A DNA stretch of 64,000 bases from Tritrichomonas musculus (lineage: Eukaryota > Parabasalia > Tritrichomonadida > Tritrichomonadidae), in the NCBI GenBank assembly GCA_039105265.1, contig JAPFFF010000069.1:310001-374000 (forward strand), given 5' to 3'. Within the stretch, counting starts at the first letter, position 1. Each line of letters begins with the position of its first letter. Below the pieces are notes generated by a model. The model saw only the letters and a list, made by a program, of their open reading frames with translations. It did not search any database and was not told the origin of the DNA. The position numbers and the translations under genes were made by a program. Below, one piece after another: positions 38,023 through 51,100 of this stretch.

Positions 38023-39118
38023 TTTGTCGATCTTACTATAATAAATTACCAATCTTTCAATAATTATTTATCAATGGCTACAAAAAAATTGCATTCAAAA
38101 AGAGAAGAAATTTCTTAAAAAATGGAGAGAAGGATAAGAAGGGAAATTAATAAGAAAAAATTTATAATAAAAAAGATAAATAAAAGTTAAAAATAAGAAA
38201 ACTGAGTATATTTGTAAAAATTTTAGAAAAATCGAATGATAATTAAGAAAATTGATAAAATTAAGAATCCTCGCTACGCTGCGGTTTGTAGAATCAACGC
38301 ATAATGGGGGCTACGCCCCCATTCGTCCAATATTTTTGCGGAGCCTCAGTAAGAATTTAAGCGCCAAAAAATAAAAAAAATTATATTTAAAAAGTTTATA
38401 ATCTTTTTGAATAAAATGATTGTTCTGACCATTCATTAAATATCTCATGACCAATATATGCATAAGTTTAATTAAATAAAATTAAAAATTTTTAATAATT
38501 TTAATGCTTGTTATTTCAATAATACTAATAAATAAATTAAGAAAACACAATATATAAACTAGATAAATTTTACAACAATCCTCACAAACAAATATCCATT
38601 TTAATATAGAAAAGTGGATTTTCAATTAAAACCAGAAAATTGTTTTTTTTTTCATTAATGAAAAAGGTTTGTAAAACTAAGATTTTATAGTTCCCTCTTT
38701 TCATATAAGGAAAACATAAATATAAAAAAGTCTTTTTCAAAATCAACATCAGTTTTTCGGAATGCTTTCTATTCTCTCTTTTTATGAGTGTTCTGTTTTT
38801 CGATTAAATTGAAATATTGAGAAGTTAAATTTTACATTTTGAATCATCGGCCAAAAACAACTTAGTTTTTGAATAAGATTTATTATACTTTTCAAACAAG
38901 TTTGCTCGGATAGAAGAATCATAATTCCTTAAAAAAAGTCAAATAATAATTTTAAATTAGTCTTTTTCAATATAATTTATTGATATTTTTATCATTTTTG
39001 CTTTTTAAACGAAAATAAATTTGGAACAAATTTTTTTAATAGCCAAAAATTTTGATTTTTTTTAACTTTTTCTGAAAAGTATAAGAAAAACACCGATGGA
39101 TTAATTGTATTTACCATT
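38023..39118. other. AT-rich host intergenic region
   Basis: No gene seen. It holds one GC-rich island (about 38270-38350) with a strong hairpin, listed separately, and otherwise low-complexity AT sequence up to the promoter of the giant coiled-coil gene. Confidence 0.5.
38303..38323. other. GC-rich perfect hairpin in AT-rich host DNA
   Basis: AATGGGGGC-TAC-GCCCCCATT: a 9-bp perfect stem with 3-nt loop. The surrounding 80 bp are also GC-rich (ctcgctacgctgcgg upstream, gcggagcctcag downstream). Confidence 0.7.
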
Positions 39119-39131
39119 TCACCCCTCATTA
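39119..39131 (+). promoter_or_regulatory. Trichomonad initiator (Inr)
   Basis: TCACCCCTCATTA matches 11 of 13 positions of the known Trichomonas Inr pattern TCAYTWYTCATTA. It ends 6 bp before the ATG at 39138. This supports both transcription of the gene and choice of that ATG. Confidence 0.7.
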
Positions 39132-39137
39132 ATATTT

Positions 39138-42100
39138 ATGAGTAAAAATTTACCCAATTCTTCCAAGAAAAGTCCTGAAGAAGAAGAAGTAACTTCTGGA
39201 TCAGAATACGAAGAAGAAGAAGTCACTTCTGGCTCATCCGAAGAAGACGTAGAAGATGTTTCTGACGATAATACACAACCTCCAAAGAAAACACCAACAA
39301 ACACAGAAAAAGATACGACTACAAAGAAAGCTACAAAAAAGAGCCCCGAAGAAGAAGAAGTAACTTCTGGGTCCGACGAAGAAGAAGAATTTACATCTGG
39401 ATCTGATGAAGACTCTGAAGACGTTTCCGATGACAAAACTGAAACCCCAAAGAAAGCACCTGAAGGAAAATCGGAAAAAGCTCCCGAACCTAAACCAGAA
39501 GTTAAGACAAGAGAAGTTAAACTTACTCCAAAGAGTCCTGAAGAAGAAGAAGTAACTTCTGGATCCGGCGAAGAAGATGAAGGCAATGAAGAGTTATCTA
39601 AATTAAGCAATTATACTCACAAAGAATTCTCCAAAGTTTATCAATTATTTGATACTTTGGACAAAAAGATGGTTACTCTTGATAGAACAGTTACTCCATC
39701 TTCAATTCAAGAAATTGAAAAAAGATTAGCTTCAGTTGAAGCTCAATTAAAGGATTTTCAAGCAGACCACAACAGCATTAGTTGCATCAAATTTGAAGTT
39801 AAACAACTTAAGAAAAATCTGAATGCTAATGTACAACAAAGATCTGCACCAGTTACCGCAGTTTCACAATTATCGAATAACGATAATACTACCACCAGTA
39901 ATGAAGAAATCGCTAACCTCAAGAAATCAATTAATCAATTTCAACTCCAAGATGAAAAATTACAGAAAGAATTGAGATGCATTAAATATGAACTCAAGAA
40001 TCTTAAGAAATCTTCAAATCATGCACCAGCACTACCAGTTCAAGAACGTGCAGTTACAATTCCACTTTCAGCAGCTCCAGATGCTCTCCAAGAAGAAAAA
40101 TTACAAAAAGAATTGAGATGCATTAAATATGAACTCAAGAATCTTAAGAAAGCTTCAAAAGGTGCTCCAGTTCAAGCATTAGCTTCCAATTCAGAATTAC
40201 CAAACGATCTTCTTGAACGCCTTAATAATGCAGAAAGGCAATCATCTGATGCATCAGCGAAAGCGAAGGAAGCACAAGACTTAGCTATTGATACAAATTC
40301 CACAATTGATGGTCTTATGACTGAAAATAAAGCTTTAAGAAGCGATATTAAATGCCTCAAATATGAGCTCAGGAAACTCAAAATACCTTCAAATACAAAT
40401 GGAACTCAAGAACATGCTGCCACCACATCAGATCCTCTTCAAGATGAGAAATTACAGAAAGAATTGAGATGCCTTAAATATGAACTCAAGAATCTTAAGA
40501 AGCTCGTAAATCGTACTCCAATACAACAAGAGTCAGTTCAAGAACGTGCAGTTCCAGTTCCAACAGATGCTCTTCAAGATGAGAAATTACAGAAAGAATT
40601 GAGATGCCTTAAATATGAACTCAAGAATCTTAAGAAGCTCGTAAATCGTACTCCAGCAGAACAAGCACCAGCAGTACTTGCAGCTGTTCCAGATCCTCTC
40701 CAAGATGAGAAATTACAGAAAGAATTAAGATGCATTAAGTACGAGCTTAAGAATCTTAAGAAAGCATCAAATAAACCTCCAGTACAACAAGAACCAGTTC
40801 AAGAACGCGCTTCTCCAGCACCCGCAATTCCAGACGATCTTCTTGAACGTCTCGAGAATGTAGAGAAACAATTAAAGGATGCAAACGACAAGGCACAAGA
40901 AGCACTTAATAAAGCAAATGAAGCTAATCAAAACGCAAACGAAGCCAACCAAAAGTCAATTGATATAGCTGTTATAGCTGATAATCTTAAGGCTGAAAAT
41001 CAAACAATTAATGGAGATCTTAAGTGCCTCAAATATGAAGTCAAGAAACTCAAAGAAACTCCACTTCAAGATCATGCTGCACCAGCTCCAGTTCAAGAAA
41101 GGGCTGCTCCAATTGCAGCAGTTCCAGATGATCTTCTTGAACGTCTAGAAAATGTTGAAAGACAGTCAAAGAGTGCAAGTGATAGAGCTGAAGAAGCAAA
41201 TACAAAGGCAGATGACTTGAAATCTTATAACCAAGCGGTTCTTGGCGATCTTAAGTGTCTCAAATATGAAGTCAAGAAACTCAAGGAAGCACCTAAACCA
41301 GAACCAGTTCAAGAACGTTCTGCACCAGTTCCAGCTATTCCAGACGATCTTCTTGACCGCCTTGAGAAATGTGAAAAATCCGCCAAAGATGCCAACAAGA
41401 AGGCAGACGCCAACCAAAAGTCAATCAATGGCATCAACGATGCTTTCAGCCAACACAAGGGAGAACATACCCACCTCAACCACGAAATCAACTGCCTCAA
41501 GTATGAAACCAAGAAACTCAAGAAGCGTCCAATTGCACGTGTCAGCTCACCTAAACCATCAGCCACAGAAGAAGCCGCTCCAGCCGTCATTCCAGATGAA
41601 ATCTATGAATCTATCCAAAAAGCTCAAGAAACAGCCAACAAAGCCAACAGCAAATGTGACAAATTGAAGGCTGACAATGACAAGATTCATGGAGATCTTA
41701 AATGCCTCAAATATGAAGTTAAGAAACTTAAGGAAGCACCTAAACCAGAACCAGTTCAAGAACGTGCTGCACCAGTTCCAGCCATTCCAGACGATCTTCT
41801 TGACCGCCTTGAGAAATGCGAGAAATCGGCCAAAGATGCCAACGATAAGGCTAAGAAAGCTCAACAACGTGCCGATGAAGGATTCAATAAAGCAGATGAA
41901 GCAGCCAACGCAGCAAATGGAGCCGATCAAAAAGCCACTGATGCTAGCAGCAAATGTGACCAATTGAAAGCAGACCATGACAGGATTCATATAGATCTTA
42001 AGTGTCTCAAATATGAAGTTAAGAAACTCAAGGAAGCACCTAAGCCAGAACCAGTTCAAGAACGCGCAGCTCCAGTTCCAGCCATTCCTGACGATCTTCT

Positions 42101-45100
42101 TGACCGCCTTGAGAAATGTGAAAAATCCGCCAAAGATGCCAACAAGAAGGCAGATGCCAACCAAAAGTCAATCAATGGCATCAACGATGCTTTCAGCCAA
42201 CACAAGGGAGAACATACCCACCTCAACCACGAAATCAACTGCCTCAAGTATGAAACCAAGAAACTCAAGAAGCGTCCAATTGCACGTGTCAGCTCACCTA
42301 AACCATCAGCCACAGAAGAAGCCGCTCCAGCCGTCATTCCAGATGAAATCTATGAATCTATCCAAAAAGCTCAAGAAACAGCCAACAAAGCCAACAGCAA
42401 ATGTGACAAATTGAAGGCTGACAATGACAAGATTCATGGAGATCTTAAATGCCTCAAATATGAAGTTAAGAAACTTAAGGAAGCACCTAAACCAGAACCA
42501 GTTCAAGAACGTGCTGCACCAGTTCCAGCCATTCCAGACGATCTTCTTGACCGCCTTGAGAAATGCGAGAAATCGGCCAAAGATGCCAACAAGAAAGCTG
42601 ATTCGAACAGTCAATTAATCAACCAACATATTGAAGATCACAAGAAACTCAACCATGATCTCAACTGCCTTAAATATGAAGTTAAGAAACTCAAGAAAGC
42701 ACCTAAACCAGAACCAGTCCAAGAACGCGCTGCCCCAGTTCCAGCCATTCCAGACGATCTTCTTGACCGCCTTGAGAAATGTGAGAAATCGGCCAAAGAT
42801 GCCAACGACAAAGCTGATGCCAATAACCAATCCATCAACAACATCAACAATACAATCAACCAACATATTGAAGATCACAAGAAACTCAACCGTGATCTCA
42901 ACTGCCTTAAATATGAAGTTAAGAAACTCAAGAAGGCACCTAAACCAGAACCAGTTCAAGAACGCGCTGCCCCAGTTCCAGCCATTCCAGACGATCTTCT
43001 TGAACGTCTTGCCAACTGCGAGAAATCGGCCAAAGATGCCAATGATAAAGCCAACGGAGCTGATCAAAAAGCTACTGATGCCCACACCAAATATGATGAA
43101 CTTAAGACACAACAACAGAAACTTCACTTTGATGTAGGATGCCTCAAATATGAAGTTAAGAAACTTAAGGAAAGACCAATTCCAGAAGCACCAATTGCAG
43201 CTCCAGTTGAAGAACGTGCCGCACCAGTTCCAGCCATTCCAGACGATCTTCTTGACCGCCTTGAGAAATGCGAGAAATCGGCCAAAGATGCCAACGACAA
43301 GGCCGATTCCGCCTGTCAGAAAGCAGATGCTAACAGTCAATCAATCGAAAACATCAACAATACAATCAATCAACATGTTGAAGATCACAAGAAACTCAAC
43401 CGTGATCTCAACTGCCTTAAATATGAAGTTAAGAAACTCAAGAAGGCACCTAAACCAGAACCAGTTCAAGAACGCGCTGCCCCAGTTCCAGCCATTCCAG
43501 ACGATCTTCTTGACCGCCTTGCCAACTGCGAGAAATCCGCCAAATCAGCTAATGACAAAGCTGATTCGAACAGTCAATTAATTAACCAACATATTGAAGA
43601 TCACAAGAAACTTAACCATGATCTCAACTGCCTTAAATATGAAGTTAAGAAACTCAAGAAGGCACCTAAAGCAGCCCCAGTCCAAGAACGCGCTGCCCCA
43701 GTTCCAGCCATTCCAGACGATCTTCTTGACCGCCTTGCCAACTGCGAGAAATCGGCCAAAGATGCCAACGACAAAGCTGAAGCCAATAACCAATCCATCA
43801 ACAACATCAACAATACAATCAACCAACATATTGAAGATCACAAGAAACTCAACCATGATCTCAACTGCCTCAAATATGAAGTTAAGAAACTCAAGAAGGC
43901 ACCTAAACCAGAACCAGTTCAAGAACGCGCTGCCCCAGTTGCCGCTGTTCCAGACGATCTTCTTGACCGCCTTGAGAAATGCGAGAAATCGGCCAAAGAT
44001 GCCAACAAGAAAGCTGATTCGAACAGTCAATTAATCAACCAACATGTTGAAGATCACAAGAAACTTAACCATGATCTCAACTGCCTCAAATATGAAGTTA
44101 AGAAACTCAAGAAGGCACCTAAACCAGAACCAGTCCAAGAACGCGCTGCCCCAGTTCCAGCCATTCCAGACGATCTTCTTGAACGTCTTGCCAACTGCGA
44201 GAAATCGGCCAAAGATGCCAACGACAAAGCTGAAGCCAATAACCAATCCATCAACAACATCAACAATACAATCAACCAACATATTGAAGATCACAAGAAA
44301 CTCAACCATGATCTCAACTGCCTCAAATATGAAGTTAAGAAACTCAAGAAGGCACCTAAACCAGAACCAGTTCAAGAACGCGCTGCCCCAGTTGCCGCTG
44401 TTCCAGACGATCTTCTTGACCGCCTTGAGAAATGCGAGAAATCGGCCAAAGATGCCAACAAGAAAGCTGATTCGAACAGTCAATTAATCAACCAACATGT
44501 TGAAGATCACAAGAAACTCAACCATGATCTCAACTGCCTTAAATATGAAGTTAAGAAACTCAAGAAAGCACCTAAACCAGAACCAGTTCAAGAACGCGCT
44601 GCCCCAGTTCCAGCCATTCCAGACGATCTTCTTGACCGCCTTGAGAAATGCGAGAAATCGGCCAAAGATGCCAACGACAAGGCCGATTCCGCCTGTCAGA
44701 AAGCAGATGCTAACAGTCAATCAATCGACAACATCAACAATACAATCAATCAACATATTGAAGATCACAAGAAACTCAACCGTGATCTCAACTGCCTTAA
44801 ATATGAAGTTAAGAAACTCAAGAAGGCACCTAAACCAGAACCAGTCCAAGAACGCGCTGCCCCAGTTCCAGCCATTCCAGACGATCTTCTTGACCGCCTT
44901 GCCAACTGCGAGAAATCCGCCAAATCAGCTAATGACAAAGCTGATTCGAACAGTCAATTAATCAACCAACATATTGAAGATCACAAGAAACTCAACCATG
45001 ATCTCAACTGCCTCAAATATGAAGTTAAGAAACTCAAGAAGGCACCTAAACCAGAACCAGTTCAAGAACGCGCTGCCCCAGTTCCAGCCATTCCAGACGA

Positions 45101-48100
45101 TCTTCTTGAACGTCTTGCCAACTGCGAGAAATCGGCCAAAGATGCCAATGATAAAGCCAACGGAGCTGATCAAAAAGCTACTGATGCCCACACCAAATAT
45201 GATGAACTTAAGACACAACAACAGAAACTTCACTTTGATGTAGGATGCCTCAAATATGAAGTTAAGAAACTTAAGGAAAGACCAATTCCAGAAGCACCAA
45301 TTGCAGCTCCAGTTGAAGAACGTGCCGCACCAGTTCCAGCCATTCCAGACGATCTTCTTGAACGTCTTGCCAACTGCGAGAAATCGGCCAAAGATGCCAA
45401 CGACAAAGCTGATGCCAATAACCAATCCATCAACAACATCAACAATACAATCAACCAACATATTGAAGATCACAAGAAACTCAACCATGATCTCAACTGC
45501 CTCAAATATGAAGTTAAGAAACTCAAGAAGGCACCTAAACCAGAACCAGTTCAAGAACGCGCTGCCCCAGTTCCAGCCATTCCAGACGATCTTCTTGACC
45601 GCCTTGCCAACTGCGAGAAATCCGCCAAATCAGCTAATGACAAAGCTGATTCGAACAGTCAATTAATTAACCAACATATTGAAGATCACAAGAAACTTAA
45701 CCATGATCTCAACTGCCTTAAATATGAAGTTAAGAAACTCAAGAAGGCACCTAAAGCAGCCCCAGTCCAAGAACGCGCTGCCCCAGTTCCAGCCATTCCA
45801 GACGATCTTCTTGACCGCCTTGCCAACTGCGAGAAATCGGCCAAAGATGCCAACGACAAAGCTGAAGCCAATAACCAATCCATCAACAACATCAACAATA
45901 CAATCAACCAACATATTGAAGATCACAAGAAACTCAACCGTGATCTCAACTGCCTTAAATATGAAGTTAAGAAACTCAAGAAGGCACCTAAACCAGAACC
46001 AGTTCAAGAACGCGCTGCCCCAGTTCCAGCCATTCCAGACGATCTTCTTGACCGCCTTGAGAAATGCGAGAAATCGGCCAAAGATGCCAACAAGAAAGCT
46101 GATTCGAACAGTCAATTAATCAATCAACATATTGAAGATCACAAGAAACTCAACCATGATCTCAACTGCCTTAAATATGAAGTTAAGAAACTCAAGAAAG
46201 CACCTAAACCAGAACCAGTTCAAGAACGCGCTGCCCCAGTTCCAGCCATTCCAGACGATCTTCTTGAACGTCTTGCCAACTGCGAGAAATCGGCCAAAGA
46301 TGCCAATGACAAAGCTGATGCCAATAACCAATCCATCAACAACATCAACAATACAATCAACCAACATATTGAAGATCACAAGAAACTCAACCGTGATCTC
46401 AACTGCCTCAAATATGAAGTTAAGAAACTCAAGAAAGCACCTAAACCAGAACCAGTTCAAGAACGCGCTACACCAGTTGCCGCTGTTCCAGACGATCTTC
46501 TTGACCGCCTTGAGAAATGCGAGAAATCGGCTAAAGATGCCAACAAGAAAGCTGATTCGAACAGTCAATTAATCAATCAACATATTGAAGATCACAAGAA
46601 ACTCAACCATGATCTCAACTGCCTTAAATATGAAGTTAAGAAACTCAAGAAGGCACCTAAACCAGAACCAGTCCAAGAACGTGCTGCCCCAGTTCCAGCC
46701 ATTCCAGACGATCTTCTTGAACGTCTTGCCAACTGCGAGAAATCGGCCAAAGATGCCAATGACAAAGCTGAAGCCAATAACCAATCCATCAACAACATCA
46801 ACAATACAATCAACCAACATATTGAAGATCACAAGAAACTCAACCATGATCTCAACTGCCTCAAATATGAAGTTAAGAAACTCAAGAAGGCACCTAAACC
46901 AGAACCAGTTCAAGAACGTGCTGCCCCAGTTCCAGCCATTCCAGACGATCTTCTTGACCGCCTTGAGAAATGCGAGAAATCGGCCAAAGATGCCAACAAG
47001 AAAGCTGATTCGAACAGTCAATTAATCAATCAACATATTGAAGATCACAAGAAACTCAACCATGATCTCAACTGCCTTAAATATGAAGTTAAGAAACTCA
47101 AGAAGGCACCTAAACCAGAACCAGTCCAAGAACGTGCTGCCCCAGTTCCAGCCATTCCAGACGATCTTCTTGACCGCCTTGAGAAATGCGAGAATCAATC
47201 TAAGGAAGCTCATCACAAGGCACATGAAGCCCACCACAAGTGTGAGGAACTTACTGCTGATAACCAAAAGATTCACCATGATCTCAACTGCCTTAAATAT
47301 GAAGTTAAGAAACTCAAGAAAGCACCTAAACCAGAACCAGTTCAAGAACGCGCTGCACCAGTTCCAGCCATTCCAGACGATCTTCTTGAACGTCTTGCCA
47401 ACTGCGAGAAATCAGCCAAAGATGCCAATGACAAAGCTGATGCCAATAACCAATCCATCAACAACATCAACAATACAATCAACCAACATATTGAAGATCA
47501 CAAGAAACTTAACCGTGATCTCAACTGCCTCAAATATGAAGTTAAGAAACTCAAGAAGGCACCTAAAGCAGCCCCAGTCCAAGAACGCGCTGCCCCAGTT
47601 CCAGCCATTCCAGACGATCTTCTTGACCGCCTTGAGAAATGCGAGAAATCGGCCAAAGATGCCAACAAGAAAGCTGATTCGAACAGTCAATTAATCAATC
47701 AACATATTGAAGATCACAAGAAACTTAACCATGATCTCAACTGCCTTAAATATGAAGTTAAGAAACTCAAGAAGGCACCTAAACCAGAACCAGTCCAAGA
47801 ACGTGCTGCCCCAGTTCCAGCCATTCCAGACGATCTTCTTGACCGCCTTGAGAAATGCGAGAATCAATCTAAGGAAGCTCATCACAAGGCACATGAAGCC
47901 CACCACAAGTGTGAGGAACTTACTGCTGATAACCAAAAGATTCACCATGATCTCAACTGCCTTAAATATGAAGTTAAGAAACTCAAGAAAGCACCTAAAC
48001 CAGAACCAGTTCAAGAACGCGCTGCACCAGTTCCAGCCATTCCAGACGATCTTCTTGAACGTCTTGCCAACTGCGAGAAATCAGCCAAAGATGCCAACAA

Positions 48101-51100
48101 GAAAGCTGATTCGAACAGTCAATTAATCAATCAACATATTGAAGATCACAAGAAACTTAACCATGATCTCAACTGCCTCAAATATGAAGTTAAGAAACTC
48201 AAGAAGGCACCTAAAGCAGCCCCAGTTCAAGAACGCGCTGCCCCAGTTCCAGCCATTCCAGACGATCTTCTTGACCGCCTTGAGAAATGCGAGAAATCAA
48301 TCAAAGATATCAACCACAATATTAACCAACACAAGAGCGAACATGCCACCCTCAACCACGAAATCAACTGCCTCAAGTATGAAACCAAGAAACTCAAGAA
48401 GCGTCCAATTGCACGTGTCAGCTCACCTAAACCATCAGCCACAGAAGAAGCCGCTCCAGCCGTCATTCCAGATGAAATCTATGAATCTATCCAAAAAGCT
48501 CAAGAAACAGCCAACAAAGCCAACAGCAAATGTGACAAATTGAAGGCTGACAATGACAAGATTCATGGAGATCTTAAATGCCTCAAATATGAAGTTAAGA
48601 AACTTAAGGAAGCACCTAAACCAGAACCAGTTCAAGAACGTGCTGCACCAGTTCCAGCCATTCCAGACGATCTTCTTGACCGCCTTGAGAAATGCGAGAA
48701 ATCGGCCAAAGATGCCAACAAGAAAGCTGATTCGAACAGTCAATTAATCAACCAACATATTGAAGATCACAAGAAACTCAACCATGATCTCAACTGCCTC
48801 AAATATGAAGTTAAGAAACTCAAGAAGGCACCTAAACCAGAACCAGTCCAAGAACGTGCTGCCCCAGTTCCAGCCATTCCAGACGATCTTCTTGACCGCC
48901 TTGAGAAATGCGAGAAATCCTCTAAATTAGCCAATGACAAAGCAGATGCCAACAACCAATTAATCAACAACATCAACAATTCCATCAATCAACATGTTGA
49001 AGATCACAAGAAGTTGAACCACGAACTCAACTGCCTTAAATATGAAGTTAAGAAACTCAAGAAGGCACCTAAAGCAGCCCCAGTCCAAGAACGCGCTGCC
49101 CCAGTTCCAGCCATTCCAGACGATCTTCTTGACCGCCTTGAGAAATGCGAGAAATCAATCAAAGATATCAACCACAATATTAACCAACACAAGAGCGAAC
49201 ATGCCACCCTCAACCATGAAATCAACTGCCTCAAGTATGAAACCAAGAAACTTAAGGCACGTCCAATTGCACGTGTCAGCTCAGCTAAACCATCTAATGC
49301 TGGTGAAGAAGCCGCTCCAGCCGTCATTCCAGATGAAATCTATGAATCTATCCAAAAGGCCCAAGAAACAGCCAACAAAGCCAACAGCAAATGTGACAAA
49401 TTGAAAGCTGACAATGACAAGATTCATGGAGATCTTAAATGCCTCAAATATGAAGTTAAGAAACTTAAGGAAGCACCTAAAGCAGAACCAGTTCAAGAAC
49501 GTGCTGCTCCAGTTCCAGCCATTCCAGACGATCTTCTTGATCGCCTTGAGAAATGCGAGAAATCGGCCAAAGATGCCAACAAGAAAGCTGATTCGAACAG
49601 TCAATTAATCAACCAACATATTGAAGATCACAAGAAACTCAACCATGATCTCAACTGCCTTAAATATGAAGTTAAGAAACTCAAGAAGGCACCTAAACCA
49701 GAACCAGTTCAAGAACGCGCTGCCCCAGTTCCAGCCATTCCAGACGATCTTCTTGACCGCCTTGAGAAATGCGAGAAATCAATCAAAGATATCAACCACA
49801 ATATTAACCAACACAAGAGCGAACATGCCACCCTCAACCACGAAATCAACTGCCTCAAGTATGAAACCAAGAAACTTAAGGCACGTCCAATTGCACGTGT
49901 CAGCTCAGCTAAACCATCTAATGCTGGTGAAGAAGCCACTCCAGTTGTCATTCCAGATGAAATCTATGAATCTATCCAAAAGGCTCAAGAAACAGCCAAC
50001 AAAGCCAACAGCAAATGCGACAAATTGAAAGCTGACAATGACAAGATTCATGGAGATCTTAAATGCCTCAAATATGAAACCAAGAAACTTAAGGAAGCAC
50101 CTAAAGCAGAACCAGTTCAAGAACGTGCTGCACCAGTTGCCGCAGTTCCAGACGATCTTCTTGACCGCCTTGAGAAATGCGAGAAATCCGCTAAAAATGC
50201 CAACAAGAAAGCTGATTCGAACAGTCAATTAATCAACCAACATGTTGAAGACCACAAGAAACTCAACCATGATCTCAACTGCCTTAAATATGAAGTTAAG
50301 AAACTTAAGGAAGCACCTAAACCAGAACCAGTCCAAGAACGTGCAGCAGTGGCACCAGCCGCAGAGATCCCAGGTGATCTCTTAGATCGTGTTAGCAATG
50401 CCGAAAAATCAGCTAAAGATGCCAACCAAAAGGTACAAGACATGCAAAAAGTCCAAGACTGCCTCAAGTATGAAATCAAGAGACTTAAGAAGAAACCAGC
50501 TGCCAGTGGAACAGCTCTTCCAGCTGATATCCTTGAACGCATTGACAAAGACACAAGGAGATCCAACAAGGCTTGCAAGAGAGCCAAACACGCTAAGGCT
50601 GATGTTGCACAAATCCAAGCTGAAATGAATTGCATCAAATACGAAATCAAGAGACTAAAGAAGAAACCAGCTGCTAAACCATCCAACGTAGGTGAAAGAG
50701 CAATTCCAGATGATCTTGCTGAACAAATCCAAAATGCTCAAGACTCAGCCAACAAGGCCAATACCAAGTGTGACAAGCTCAAGGCACAGAATGACAAGTT
50801 AATTAATGACAACAAGTGTCTCAAGTACGAAATCAAGAAACTTAAGGAACAACCAAGACCAGATGTAGCAGCTGCAGAACCAGTTCAAGAACGCGCAGCT
50901 CCAGTTGCAGCTGTTCCAGACGATCTTCTTGACCGCCTTGAGAAATGCGAGAAATCAATCAAAGATATCAACAAAAATATTAATCAACACAAGAGCGAAC
51001 ATGCCACCCTCAACCACGAAATCAACTGCCTCAAGTATGAAACCAAGAAACTTAAGGCACGTCCAATTGCACGTGTCAGCTCAGCTAAACCATCTAATGC

